From a bacterium (lineage in GTDB: Bacteria > Planctomycetota > UBA1135 > UBA2386), in contig JAUILN010000004.1 in NCBI GenBank assembly GCA_030432695.1, positions 372,001 to 436,000 of the forward strand: a stretch of 64,000 bases of DNA, given 5' to 3'. Positions within the stretch are counted from its first letter, which is position 1; each line of letters opens with the position of its first letter. Of the stretch, positions 25,837 through 37,289 are shown piece after piece. Position numbers and translations under genes: made by a program. The notes under the pieces were generated by a model that was not told where the DNA came from, ran no database searches, and worked only from the letters and a program-made list of their open reading frames with translations.

Positions 25837-27369
25837 TCAGCGCACGAGGCGGGTGTAGCGGTAGTAGGCCTCGAGGGTCAGGCAGAGCAGCGCGGTCGAG
25901 TAGACGCGGCCGCCGTCCTCACCCCACACGCCGATCGGGTCCCACGAGCCCTTGTAGTTGCCGTCCATCCGCTGCGGGTCGACCACGGCGGCCTTCAGGG
26001 TCTTCTCCCACTGGGCCCACTGGCGGTCGCCGAACTGGAACAGCGCGTAGGTGCCGTAGTACCAGTAGTAGTGGTCGATCGATCCGTCCTTGGCGTCCCA
26101 CTTGGGGGCGGTCTTGAGGATCAGGTCGGCCTGCAGCGGCATCAGCTTGTCTTCCTTCGGGTTCTTGCCGAGGAAGAAGCGGCAGAGCAGCGAGACCGCG
26201 GTCATGCACTCGCCCTTCTCGCGGGGGAAGTGCACGGCGTGGTCGCCGGTGCGGCGCGAGGACAGGCCACCGCGCTCGGTGTAGCCGGTGCGGCCGCTGA
26301 CCGGATCGGTCATCTGGTCGAACCAGGCCTCGGCCAGGGTCAGCGCCTGCGAATTGACGTCGAGCTTGAAGTCCTGGGCCGACTTGTAGGCCATCACGGC
26401 CCAACCGGTCACCGAGGTGTCGTTGTCACCGTCGCGCGGCTGGTAACGCCAGACGCTGTACGGGTTGCGGTGGTACTCGAGGTAGTTGAGGCCACCCTGC
26501 GCGTTCGGCTTCAGGATGCGCGAGTCCGACAGGCCGTAGGCCTCGACCATCGCGAGGGTCGCGATCGCGTGGTTGTAGACGAACTCGTTCGAGTTGTTGG
26601 TGCCGAACAGGCCGGTGTCCATGTCCTGCTGCTGACGCAGCCAGCCCACGGCCTTCTTCACCTCGTCGCGGTAGGGGCCCGAGCGCAGCGAGCTGCCGTC
26701 ACCCAGGAACGCCAGCAGCGCCAGCCCGGTCAGGCCGATGTCGTGCACGGGGTTGCCGGGGCCGTCACACGGATCGCCCTCGACGTCGTGCTTCATGAAC
26801 TCGTCGGCGTCCCAGTGGCCGTCCTCGTCCTGGTGCTTCTTCAGCCACTCCAGGGCGAGCTCGATCGCGCGGGCCGTCGCCTTGCCACCCTTGGCGCCCA
26901 GTCGACCGCGGCCACCGCCACGACCACCGAACTTGCCACCGGCACCGCCACCGAGGCCGACCGCGGAGTTCCAGGCGTCGCTGTTGAAGGCCGACTCCTT
27001 GGTGGTCGACTCGGTGAACTCCTCGAAGTTCTCGGAGACCTCCTCGGTGACCTCGGTGACCTCGGTGTCCATCAACACCGGCTCCTCCTGGGTCTCCTCC
27101 GGCTCCGGCTCCTCCTCCGGCTCCTCGATCTCCTCGATCTCCTCGATCTGCTCGGGCGGCGCCATCTGCACGACGCGGTCTTCCTTGACGAGCTTCGTCG
27201 GCGGCATGAGGTAGAAGATCAGCGCGACGAGGAGGTGGATGACGATCGAGAGCATGAGCCACGGCGCGTGCCGCAGCTGCTCCGCCATGATCTCCTGGAA
27301 GCTCTCTTCCTGCTCCCAGATCGGCGGCTGGGTCGATTCGACGTGGAACTTGTTGAACTGGTCAGCCAT
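25837..27369 (-). CDS. Squalene-hopene-repeat protein with TonB-like N-terminus (paralog 2)
   Basis: A 510-residue protein with the same plan as its neighbour: MAEQLRHAPW, a transmembrane helix (about 37-56), an extremely acidic linker rich in Glu with EEIEEIEE and PEEEPEPEE runs (about 74-115), a Gly/Arg hinge (GGRGGGRGR), then the alpha-alpha barrel repeat domain ending YYRYTRLVR. The repeat domains of the two paralogs are nearly collinear along their whole length while the linkers have diverged. This implies tandem duplication followed by change in the spacer. Role unknown; the TonB/ExbD-like membrane anchor suggests that it spans the periplasm. Confidence 0.82.
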   Translation of the reverse strand: MADQFNKFHVESTQPPIWEQEESFQEIMAEQLRHAPWLMLSIVIHLLVALIFYLMPPTKLVKEDRVVQMAPPEQIEEIEEIEEPEEEPEPEETQEEPVLMDTEVTEVTEEVSENFEEFTESTTKESAFNSDAWNSAVGLGGGAGGKFGGRGGGRGRLGAKGGKATARAIELALEWLKKHQDEDGHWDADEFMKHDVEGDPCDGPGNPVHDIGLTGLALLAFLGDGSSLRSGPYRDEVKKAVGWLRQQQDMDTGLFGTNNSNEFVYNHAIATLAMVEAYGLSDSRILKPNAQGGLNYLEYHRNPYSVWRYQPRDGDNDTSVTGWAVMAYKSAQDFKLDVNSQALTLAEAWFDQMTDPVSGRTGYTERGGLSSRRTGDHAVHFPREKGECMTAVSLLCRFFLGKNPKEDKLMPLQADLILKTAPKWDAKDGSIDHYYWYYGTYALFQFGDRQWAQWEKTLKAAVVDPQRMDGNYKGSWDPIGVWGEDGGRVYSTALLCLTLEAYYRYTRLVR

Positions 27370-27788
27370 CGGATGGCACTTCCGGTGCTAGTGGCCTTCG
27401 GGTTACACGACCGCAGGTTGACGACTGCAGCCGCATGAGGCTCGGACGGGTCGGTGTGAGTTCGATCCGGACGCCCTCGGCCGCCGGGGTCCCGTCCTCG
27501 GAGCCGCCGAACGCGCGTGCGAACGGATGCCGGGGAGCGGATGCGGAGGCGAGGAGGTCTGGGTGCCCGGGACCCCACCGTGCGAGGTGCAGCCGTGATC
27601 CTGGGGCGGGAGAGTTCGGGTGAATCGCTCGTTCCGGGATCGGCGGGCCGACGGCCCGAGCGCCCCCAGGAACGGGGCGAGGAGAGGGGAGGTTCACCGA
27701 GGAGGAGGGAGGTTATCTCGGTGCGCTGGATCAGGAAAGCGCGGAGCGCGAACCGCGATCCGCGGTGGTCGAACGGTCTCGACGGGGC
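27370..27788. other. Gene-free stretch with a possible weak terminator
   Basis: The 419 bases between the SurA-like stop and paralog 2 start hold no convincing gene. At 27741-27763 an imperfect hairpin (GCGGA...TCCGC with an inner CGCG/CGCG) lies about 26 bases past the SurA-like stop on the minus strand, followed by only a short TTT. It could end the rnc-mfd-surA transcript. The remainder should contain the paralog 2 promoter, which I cannot pinpoint. Confidence 0.4.
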
Positions 27789-28892
27789 TCACCGACCGCC
27801 CATCAGCTCGGGGGGCCAGGTCTGGATCTTCTCGAACTTCCACTGCAGGATCCGGCCCTCGAGATCGCGCATCTTGCGGTCGACCAAAAACCTGCGGATC
27901 AGGTTCTGGGTGTTGATGTCATCGAAGGCCATCGCGGCGCGAGACTGCTTGTCCAGGATCTTCAGGACCAGGATGTTCCCTCTGTACGGGGTCGGCTCGG
28001 AGACTGTTCCGGTGGTGCCTTCGCGGGCGATGTCCGTGACTGGGGGGATCAGCGAACCGATCGAATCTCGATTCACTTCCATGACCTGCATGGCGTTGCC
28101 ACCGAAGCGCTCGGCGACGTTTTCTCGCGTCAGGAGCGGATCGGCACGCCAGGCCGCCGCGGCCGACGCCGCCCGCTGTTCGACATCCCTGGTGGGTCGG
28201 AACAGGACGCCGGCTACCAAGGCGCGTTCGACCGCCTCGAAGGTCTCCGGGTTCGCGTCGTAGTATTCCCGCAGCTCGCGCGGCGTGACCAGCAACGAGA
28301 TCCCGTCCTTGAAGCGCTCGCGGATCGCGTGCTGACGGGCGCTGTCCCGGAGGATCTTGGCGCGCTGCTCCTGTGCCAGGGTTTGCCAGGAGGTCTGGGT
28401 CGCGCGCAGCTCCTCGTCCATCCGGGCGAAGCTCCCGTACTCCTGGACCTGCTCGTCGAGGTAGTCCTGCACCAGGCTGTCGATCGTCTCCTCGAACTCC
28501 TCGGGATCCTGGCTGCCGATCACCTTGCCGATCTGCACCCAGATCTCCTCCTTGGCGATCTCGCGGACGATGTCGAACTCCAGCCGGGTGCGCTCGGCCT
28601 CGGTCAGTTCCTGGTCGGCATACTGCCGGGCCATCTCGCGCTGCACGGTGCTCTGCAGGATCACCCGATCTCCGATGACCGCGCGGACGCCGTCGATCAG
28701 GACCCTGCTGGGTGGCTGCTGCGTGGCGTTGTTCGGATCGGGGATACCGCCGAAGTTGCCCCGGACCGGGGTGCTGGCATCTACCGGACGCTGGGCGACG
28801 ACGCCGCCGAGCGCAGACGCGAGCGCGAGGCCGAGCGCGACGACGAACCGACTGCCCGACCTGCGGGCCCGACCGAAGCTAGGCTTGCTCAT
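27789..28892 (-). CDS. Exported SurA-like chaperone / parvulin relative
   Basis: A 367-residue secreted protein: a basic N-terminus and hydrophobic signal (about 16-33, ending GGVVAQ), then a SurA N-terminal-like helical domain (RVLIDGVRAVIGDRVILQST, about 61-200). Next comes the segment LVTPRELREYYDANPETF, which in SurA leads into the isomerase domain. The last about 130 residues (ILVLKILDKQSRAAMAFDDI) look like a reduced PPIase domain without the usual full motif set, so isomerase activity is doubtful. It probably helps outer-membrane protein folding. The ATG overlaps the mfd stop (ATGA), making it the third gene of the rnc-mfd operon. Confidence 0.75.
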   Translation of the reverse strand: MSKPSFGRARRSGSRFVVALGLALASALGGVVAQRPVDASTPVRGNFGGIPDPNNATQQPPSRVLIDGVRAVIGDRVILQSTVQREMARQYADQELTEAERTRLEFDIVREIAKEEIWVQIGKVIGSQDPEEFEETIDSLVQDYLDEQVQEYGSFARMDEELRATQTSWQTLAQEQRAKILRDSARQHAIRERFKDGISLLVTPRELREYYDANPETFEAVERALVAGVLFRPTRDVEQRAASAAAAWRADPLLTRENVAERFGGNAMQVMEVNRDSIGSLIPPVTDIAREGTTGTVSEPTPYRGNILVLKILDKQSRAAMAFDDINTQNLIRRFLVDRKMRDLEGRILQWKFEKIQTWPPELMGGR

Positions 28893-31800
28893 GTGCGGAC
28901 GCCGCGCGCCGGTGTCGGGCGCTTCCGACGCCCGCCCCGGCCACGGCCCTCCCTGCTGCCGATCTTCGGCAGCCCGGGGTCTCCACACAAGGCTTCGAGC
29001 AGCAGCTGCAGCGTGTCCTCGGAGGATCGCTCGCCGCTCGAGCGGCCTCGCGGCGGCGGCAGGATCAGGTGGGTCTTGCCGGCCTCGACCGGACGCACGT
29101 CCGCGAAGCGATCCAGCCAGGCCCCTCCCAACGGCTCCTCGGGCGGATGGCGGACCACCAGCCGGTCGGCCTCGGTGCGTTGGATCGAGCGGACGCCGTG
29201 CGCCATCAGCAGGTGCTTCACCAGGAAGATCCGCAGCAGGTTCTCCACGGGCGGCGGCAGCTTGCCGAAGCGATCGGTCAGCTCCTGGCGGATCGCCACC
29301 GCGCGCTCGGGCGTGGTCGCATCGTCCATCCCGCGCACGATCTCGAGGCGGGCCTTGGCGTCGGGCTCGAAGGAGTCGGGCAGGTATGCCGTGACCTGCA
29401 GGTTGACGTCGACCTCGCGCGTCTCGGGTGGTCGCAAGGCGGCGTGCTCGTGGCGTGCATCTTCGACCGCGGTCCGTAGCAGCTGGCAGTACATCTCGTA
29501 GCCGACCGCCGCGATGTGCCCCGACTGCTGCGGGCCGAGCAGATTGCCGGCACCGCGGATCTCCAGGTCCTTCATCGCGATCTGGAAGCCGGCGCCGAGG
29601 TTGGAGAACTCCTCGAGGGCCTTGAGCCGGCGGCGCGACGCCTCGGGCGGCGGCTGCAGCCGATCCATCATCAGATAGCAGTGTGCCTTCACCGAACTGC
29701 GGCCGACGCGGCCACGGAGTTGATGCAGCTCGGCGAGCCCGAACATCTCGGCGCGGTCGATCAGGATCGTGTTGGCCCGCGGCAGGTCGAGGCCGTTCTC
29801 GACGATGGACGTACAGACCAGCACGTCGGCCTCGCCGCGGACGAATCGGCGCAGTTGTTTCTCCAACTCGGTCTCGGTGAGCTTGCCGTGCCCCATCGCG
29901 ATCTTGGCCTCGGGATGCAGCGACTGGATGCGCTCGACCAAGGCCGGGAGCCCGCTGATCCGATCGTGCAGCACGAAGACCTGCCCGTCGCGCGCCAGTT
30001 CGTGGCGGATCGCGTCCTGCAGCAGCTCGTCGCTGCGGAACACCACCTTGGTCTCGACGTCCTGCCGGCCGATCGGCGGAGTGGTGAGCGCCGAGATCTG
30101 CCGGATGCCCAGCAGCGACGCGTGCAGGGTGCGCGGGATCGGCGTCGCGCTCAGCGACAGCACGTCGACCAGCGCGCGCAGCTTCTTCAGGTGCTCCTTC
30201 TGCCGCACTCCGAAGCGTTGCTCCTCGTCGACGACGACCATTCCGAGGTCGGCGAACTCGACGTCCTTGCCGAGGATGCGGTGGGTGCCGATCAGCACGT
30301 CGACTTTGCCGAGCAGGGTGTCGGCGACGGTCTGCTTGCGCTGCTTCGCGGTGCCGAAGCGGGACAGGGTCTCGACTCGCAGTCCGTGCGGCTCGAACCG
30401 TCGTCCGAAGGTGCGGCCGTGCTGCTCGGCGAGCACGGTGGTCGGTACCAGCACCGCGACCTGCCGGCCGGTGATCGCGACCTTGAACGCGGCGCGCAGT
30501 GCCAGCTCGGTCTTGCCGAAGCCGACGTCGCCGCAGACCAGCCGATCCATCGGCCGCTCGCCTTCGAGGTCGGCCTTGATCTCGGCCCAGCAGGTCGCCT
30601 GATCCGGCGTGTCCTCGAACGGGAAGTCGTCGAGGAAGTCCTGCTCCAGCGGGTCCTCGGGATAGGCCGGGCGCTGCTGCTTCTCGCGCGCGGCCTGCAC
30701 CTCGAGCAGGTCGGCGGCGAGGTCGAACATCGCCTGCGCGACCTCTTCCTTGCGCTTCTGGAAGCCTCGACCGCCCAGCTTGTCGAGCTTCGGCCGGACC
30801 GCACTGCCGGCACCGATGTACTTCTGGACCAGGTGGATCTTCGAGACCGGCACCAACAGGCGCACGTCGTCCTTGAAGATCAGCCGCAGGTGATCCTCCT
30901 CGGCGTCGCCGCGCTGCACCCGTTCGATGCCTTCGAACAGCGCGATGCCGTGTGCGGCGTGGACCACCAGATCGCCGGGGCCGAGCTCGAAGAAGCTCTG
31001 CACCGCGCGGCTCTGGACCTTGGGTCGGGTCACCCGCGCGGGTGCCGGCACGCCGGCGAACTCGACGTTCGACAGCACCGTCCAGCCGAGCTCCGGCACC
31101 CGGAAGCCGCGTGACAGGGCGCCGGTCCTCAGCCGCACGCGCTCGGCCGCCAGGTCGACGCCCTTGTGCTCGAAGATCTGCGTCAGCCGCTCGCGCTCGG
31201 AGTCGGTGCGGCAGACGATCTCCACTGCGTCGCCCTTCAGCCCGCGGATCGCGCGCAGTCTGCCGAGCGGATCGGCCTCGCCCTCACCCACCGAACTCCC
31301 CGCCGACAGGATCTTGAAGTCGAGGTCCTGGCTCGGCAGCGACGAGACCTCCAGCCAGGGCCGTGGCCCGAGGGTCTCCTGGATCTCGACGATGCGGTTC
31401 TTGCCGTCGCTGCCGCCGTGGTCGACCAGCGCGCGACGCCGCTCGTCGATCCGCAGCGGCTCGAACCAGACCACAACCAGGTCGGGCCGGATCAGGTGGG
31501 CGAGTGGATGGGTCGGCTTGCCGTCCGATCCCGACTCGGCGCGCGAGCCGAGATGCAGCAGGACCTCCTGTCGGACCTCGCGCGAGCGCTGGCTCTCCGG
31601 GTCGAACGTGCGGATCGATTCGAGCTCGTCGTCGAAGAACTCGAGCCGGATCGCCTCGGTGGCGGCGAGTGGGTGGACGTCGAGCACGTCGCCGCGGCGG
31701 CTGACCTCACCGGGTGCGATCACCACCGGGACCTTGCGCAGGCCGCTCTGCAGGCAGGCCTCGAACAGCTCGCCCTGGTCGAGGCGTTCGCCGACGCGCA

Positions 31801-32221
31801 GGACTCGCTGTCCGGCCCGAAGTGCGCGGATGTCGGGGGCCGGTTGGGTCAGCGCCTCCAGGGACGCGAGCACCAGCCAGGCCCCTGGCGCGGATTCGCC
31901 GCCGATGCCGCTGAGGCAGCGCGCGCGGGCCCCTTCGGCGTTGGGCTCGGGAAGTCCGTCGATGTCGAGGTTGCGGCAGGGCAGGTGGGCGACGTCGCGC
32001 GCGCCGAAGGTCTCGAGGTCGGAACGCAGGGTCTCGCAGTCGTCGTCGCCGCAGGTGACGACCAGGAAGGGGCGCTGCAGGTCGCGCTGTAGTGCGGTGA
32101 GCAACAGCGCGGAACTCGCACCCCACAGGCCGCCCGAGGCCCGGTGGGCCTGGCTGCGGCGGAGTGCGTCGGCGACCCGGCGCGTCGCGTCGAGGCGTTG
32201 GAACGCCGAGAGTTCATCCAT
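28889..32221 (-). CDS. mfd: Transcription-repair coupling factor Mfd
   Basis: A 1110-residue helicase that removes RNA polymerase stalled at DNA lesions and recruits UvrA. It has the N-terminal UvrB-like region and the RNA-polymerase interaction domain (GDLVVHAAHGIALFEGIERV, then VPVSKIHLVQKYIG). The RecG-like motor follows, with Walker A GDVGFGKTE (about 562-570), DEEQRFG, SATPIPRTL and GRVGRSSVKAHCYL, then the C-terminal TRCF domain (VNLQVTAYLPDSF, TDRFGKLP). The extreme C-terminus is an Arg/Gly-rich tail not usual in the family. Start ATG at 32221 overlaps the rnc end by eight bases. Confidence 0.97.
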   Translation of the reverse strand: MDELSAFQRLDATRRVADALRRSQAHRASGGLWGASSALLLTALQRDLQRPFLVVTCGDDDCETLRSDLETFGARDVAHLPCRNLDIDGLPEPNAEGARARCLSGIGGESAPGAWLVLASLEALTQPAPDIRALRAGQRVLRVGERLDQGELFEACLQSGLRKVPVVIAPGEVSRRGDVLDVHPLAATEAIRLEFFDDELESIRTFDPESQRSREVRQEVLLHLGSRAESGSDGKPTHPLAHLIRPDLVVVWFEPLRIDERRRALVDHGGSDGKNRIVEIQETLGPRPWLEVSSLPSQDLDFKILSAGSSVGEGEADPLGRLRAIRGLKGDAVEIVCRTDSERERLTQIFEHKGVDLAAERVRLRTGALSRGFRVPELGWTVLSNVEFAGVPAPARVTRPKVQSRAVQSFFELGPGDLVVHAAHGIALFEGIERVQRGDAEEDHLRLIFKDDVRLLVPVSKIHLVQKYIGAGSAVRPKLDKLGGRGFQKRKEEVAQAMFDLAADLLEVQAAREKQQRPAYPEDPLEQDFLDDFPFEDTPDQATCWAEIKADLEGERPMDRLVCGDVGFGKTELALRAAFKVAITGRQVAVLVPTTVLAEQHGRTFGRRFEPHGLRVETLSRFGTAKQRKQTVADTLLGKVDVLIGTHRILGKDVEFADLGMVVVDEEQRFGVRQKEHLKKLRALVDVLSLSATPIPRTLHASLLGIRQISALTTPPIGRQDVETKVVFRSDELLQDAIRHELARDGQVFVLHDRISGLPALVERIQSLHPEAKIAMGHGKLTETELEKQLRRFVRGEADVLVCTSIVENGLDLPRANTILIDRAEMFGLAELHQLRGRVGRSSVKAHCYLMMDRLQPPPEASRRRLKALEEFSNLGAGFQIAMKDLEIRGAGNLLGPQQSGHIAAVGYEMYCQLLRTAVEDARHEHAALRPPETREVDVNLQVTAYLPDSFEPDAKARLEIVRGMDDATTPERAVAIRQELTDRFGKLPPPVENLLRIFLVKHLLMAHGVRSIQRTEADRLVVRHPPEEPLGGAWLDRFADVRPVEAGKTHLILPPPRGRSSGERSSEDTLQLLLEALCGDPGLPKIGSREGRGRGGRRKRPTPARGVRT

Positions 32222-33062
32222 GGGGCGGGTCGGAGACACCGTGCTCGTCGTCGTGCGCATCCAGATCGTCGGCTTCGGTCTCGGCTCGTCGATCTGCCGG
32301 TGGGCCGGGTTCGGATCCCGCGGCGGCCTCCCCGAGCAGGATTCCCAGAGCAGCCTCGGCCGCGGCGCGCTCCGCGTCGCGCTTGCTCCGGCCCTCTCCC
32401 GTCGCGATCCTGCGACCGCCCGCGACCACCACCGCGACCTCGAACTCGAGTTCGTGGTCGGGACCACTCGTCGCGAGCAGCTCGTAGACCGGCTGACCGA
32501 GGCCGTTGCCCTGGCAGAAGTGCAACAGCTGGCTCTTCGCGTCGCGCGGCCGCGCGGCGAGCGGGACGTCGGTGTCGAGGCCGTGCAGCACGTGGCGTCG
32601 CACGAATCGGCGCGCCGCGCGTACTCCGCCGTCCAGGTAGACCGCCCCCAGGACCGCCTCGACCAGATCCGCCTGGATCCGGTCGGAGTCGAGTTCTTCG
32701 GTGCGGAGTCCGCGGCCGTGCTCGAGCGCCTGACTCAGCTCGAGCCGGCGCGCGACTTCCGCGAGCGGCGGTCGACTGACGACCTTCGAGCGCCGACCGG
32801 TGAGTTCGCCCTCGCTCGCCTCGGGCGCGGCACGGAACAGTTCGTCGGCGACTGCGAACCCGAGGACCGCGTCCCCGAGGAACTCGAGGCGCTCGTAGCT
32901 CCGCTTGCCCTCGTTGCCGGTGGAGGCGTGGACCAAGGCACGGTGCAGAAGGCCGAGGTCCTGGAACCCGTGGCCGATTCGCTCGGCGACCTGCAGGAGA
33001 GCGACGTGGCGCGGGCTGCCAGGCTCGGGTGCAGGGGACGGGTTGCTCTGCCGGGAGGCCAA
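32214..33062 (-). CDS. rnc: Ribonuclease III
   Basis: A 282-residue double-strand-specific endoribonuclease for rRNA and mRNA processing. The signature ERLEFLGDAVL is at residues 57-67; the second catalytic acidic cluster is DLVEAVLGAVYLDGG (about 131-145). A double-stranded RNA-binding domain occupies about 172-245 (DAKSQLLHFCQGNG...GRSKRDAERAAAEAAL). An acidic tail of about 35 residues extends beyond the usual end. It is the first gene of an overlapping rnc-mfd-SurA-like operon, an uncommon partnership. Confidence 0.96.
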   Translation of the reverse strand: MASRQSNPSPAPEPGSPRHVALLQVAERIGHGFQDLGLLHRALVHASTGNEGKRSYERLEFLGDAVLGFAVADELFRAAPEASEGELTGRRSKVVSRPPLAEVARRLELSQALEHGRGLRTEELDSDRIQADLVEAVLGAVYLDGGVRAARRFVRRHVLHGLDTDVPLAARPRDAKSQLLHFCQGNGLGQPVYELLATSGPDHELEFEVAVVVAGGRRIATGEGRSKRDAERAAAEAALGILLGEAAAGSEPGPPADRRAETEADDLDAHDDEHGVSDPPHG

Positions 33063-33138
33063 GGGGCGCGATCGTATCAGAACGCCCTGGCCGATCGCGG
33101 CACCTGGATGCCCGTGCCGATCGCGAAGCCCGTGCCGA

Positions 33139-34077
33139 TCACTCGGCCTTCGGGAGGCCCGTGGTCATCCAGACCTGCAGCGCAGCGGAGCCGAGCTGGG
33201 CAGCGCGCTTGTCGGTCGGGTCGAGTTCGCGGATCGCTCCTGCGTGCGCCAGCACCTTGCTGGCGTCGTGGGCGCGGAGAGCGACCTGGGCGAGCGCCGC
33301 GTGTTCGCCGATCAGCGCGGCCTTGACCTGGTCGCGGACCGGGCCGGCGTTGGACAGCGAGCCGACGCGGCTCCACGCCGTCGTCAGCGCGTCGGCCGCG
33401 TCGTAGTGCGCGGCGGTCGACGGCGTGCCGTCGAGCGCGGCCTTGGCCTGCTCGAGGAGCTTGCTGGCAGCCTCGGTCGCCTTGGTCAGCTTGTCGCCCT
33501 CGGCGGCGCTGCCTTCGAGCTTCTTGGCGACGCGGGCAGCCAACCGCTCGGCGGCCTTCTTCGCGCCGGCGGCCGGACCCGTGTCGGCGAACTGCTCTGC
33601 CACGAGGGACGCCAGCAGGTGGGCGCGGCCGGCGTCGCCAGCCTTCTCTGCCTCCTTCAGCTCACCCATCAGCGACTTGGCGCATTCCAGGTGGACCTTT
33701 GCAGTCAGGCGCTTCGCCACGTCCGCCTTGTTGCCCATCTTGCCGAACACGGCATAGCAGGCGATCGCCTGGGCCGGGAGGCCGGCCGCACCGCACGCGT
33801 CGCCGGCCTTCTTCCACGCGAATGCGTTCTTCGCCGGCGTCGTCGCGAAGATGGCATCGCCGACCGACACGGGAAGTAGATCGGCGCGGGCGACGGTCCG
33901 CTCGCCGGCGCTGGGATAGCCGAGTTCGATCTTCACCGAGGTGTCGTCGACGGAGACGACGCGGCCGATCAGGACCTCACCGGTCTTGGTGTGCAGGGTC
34001 TGCGCGGTGAGCGAACCGGCGGCGGTGAGCAATGCCGTGGAGGAGAGGACGAAGGTCCGGATGAGGCTGGAGGTCAT
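33139..34077 (-). CDS. Exported Ala-rich helical protein, unknown
   Basis: A 312-residue protein with a signal peptide (residues 1-25, ending AGSLTAQ). Residues 26-75 form a small beta-barrel-like module (HTKTGEVLIGRVVSVDDTSV) that resembles the SH3-like or LSm-like 'KTGEVLxGxV' segment common in planctomycete secreted proteins. The rest is Ala/Lys-rich helix. No enzyme motif is seen. It lies between rnc (76 bases away) and typA (129 bases away) on the same strand. The start ATG at 34077 has GGAGG nearby and gives the signal peptide. Confidence 0.65.
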   Translation of the reverse strand: MTSSLIRTFVLSSTALLTAAGSLTAQTLHTKTGEVLIGRVVSVDDTSVKIELGYPSAGERTVARADLLPVSVGDAIFATTPAKNAFAWKKAGDACGAAGLPAQAIACYAVFGKMGNKADVAKRLTAKVHLECAKSLMGELKEAEKAGDAGRAHLLASLVAEQFADTGPAAGAKKAAERLAARVAKKLEGSAAEGDKLTKATEAASKLLEQAKAALDGTPSTAAHYDAADALTTAWSRVGSLSNAGPVRDQVKAALIGEHAALAQVALRAHDASKVLAHAGAIRELDPTDKRAAQLGSAALQVWMTTGLPKAE

Positions 34078-34206
34078 GGTTTCGAGATGGGTGTCGGGTT
34101 GGAACCGCCCGGCCAGGCGGCAGGCACGATCATGCCGTCGGCTTCCCGGCCCGCCCAAGTGGAATCGTGCCGGGGGAATCGGCCCGGGTAGGTCGGACCG
34201 GCGAGA

Positions 34207-36045
<1,839 letters not shown>

Positions 36046-36284
36046 CGTTGGGAGCCTCGGAAGGGCGGGGCGGCAGCGGCGGCGACCAGGCGTGGGCGCG
36101 CGGTGCGGCGGGACCGCGGCGGATGCGGTCGGAGTGGATCGGCCGTCTGGAACACCGCGAGAGCGGTTCGGCCGAGTTGAAGGGCGAAGGATTGTCCGGA
36201 CCGGACCGTGAACGGTCAATTGCCGGCAGGCCCCGGAAGCCGAAACGCCGAACGGGTGGAGCGACCGCGACGCGGCGACGGCTG

Positions 36285-37184
36285 TCAGCCGTCGATGCGC
36301 AGCAGGTAGCGGTTGCTGGTCGCGACGCGCAGCGCGACCGGTCGTCCCGAGCCGCCGGGCAGGCCGCCGGGGAAGTCGGCGGCGACGAACAGCGGTCGGT
36401 CCCCGGCGAAGATGGTGGCGCTCGCCTCGGGGATCCGTGCGAGCGGTCGGCCGTCCGGGCCGCGCAACTCGAGCTGGCCGGCGGCCGGACGTCCCAACTG
36501 CCGCGCGGGATCCACCGCGGGCAGCGGGAACAGTCGCTCCAGTCGTCGGTCGGCGGTGACCGCGTAGAGCGCTTCGTCGCGGAAGGTGATCTGCGACCCG
36601 GCCGCGAAGCGCAGTACCCCGTCGGATGATCCCGCGCGGTCCGGGTCGCCCCAGACCTGCAGACCGCCACCATGTTCCAGGGCGAGCAGGGTCCCCGAGG
36701 CGGCGATCACCAGTCGTCCGCTGCCAGGTGGGGCCTCGGCGGACATCTCGCGCGCATCCGGGAGGGCGACCTCGGCGAGCAACGGGCCGTCTGCGAACCA
36801 CGACAGGCCGGCCGACGCCACCTCGACGCGCCGATCCGGCAGCAGCGGCGACAGGATCTCCAGGCGGCCGGCCGCCGTGCGGACCACCAGCGCGAGTTCG
36901 GCGCCAGGGACCAGGTGCACGTCGACCGGCTGGATGCCGGTGGCGGTCTCGGCCAGGAAGCGCCGGAAGGCCAACGTGCGGTCCGCCGAACCCGCCGGCG
37001 CGGAACCGCTCGATCCCCGGATCACGATCACCGCCCCGCCTCCGGTGCCTCCAGCCGTGCCTCCCGTGCCACCGAAGCCATCACCCCCTGGATCGGAGAC
37101 GAACGACCACGAGACCTTGTCGGAGTTGCATGCGGCCAACAGGAACAGGCTGCACGCCAGGAGGTTACGAATGCTCCGGTGCAT
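36285..37184 (-). CDS. Predicted lipoprotein, unknown
   Basis: A 299-residue protein with a lipoprotein signal: basic start, hydrophobic core and lipobox LLAAC at about residues 15-19. A Gly-rich linker (DGFGGTGGTAGGTGGG, about 36-51) leads to a beta-strand-rich body with repeated short motifs such as GRLEILSPLLPDRRVEV and DEALYAVTADRRLERLFPL, suggesting a beta-propeller. No catalytic residues are recognised. It would be tethered to the inner or outer membrane. The ATG at 37184 is the start that places the lipobox correctly. Confidence 0.7.
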   Translation of the reverse strand: MHRSIRNLLACSLFLLAACNSDKVSWSFVSDPGGDGFGGTGGTAGGTGGGAVIVIRGSSGSAPAGSADRTLAFRRFLAETATGIQPVDVHLVPGAELALVVRTAAGRLEILSPLLPDRRVEVASAGLSWFADGPLLAEVALPDAREMSAEAPPGSGRLVIAASGTLLALEHGGGLQVWGDPDRAGSSDGVLRFAAGSQITFRDEALYAVTADRRLERLFPLPAVDPARQLGRPAAGQLELRGPDGRPLARIPEASATIFAGDRPLFVAADFPGGLPGGSGRPVALRVATSNRYLLRIDG

Positions 37185-37289
37185 CGTGCGGAAAAACTGC
37201 GACGTTCCTGCAGGAGCCCGGGGTTCCCTTCGGATGGGCCGAAAGCCAAAAAAACACTGTCGAAAGGAAACCGCGTCTCGCGCTTCAGC

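Noticed and set aside
23949..27369. Naming the two barrel proteins squalene-hopene cyclases
   Set aside because: No DxDD motif is seen, and the TonB-like membrane anchor is not part of that enzyme.
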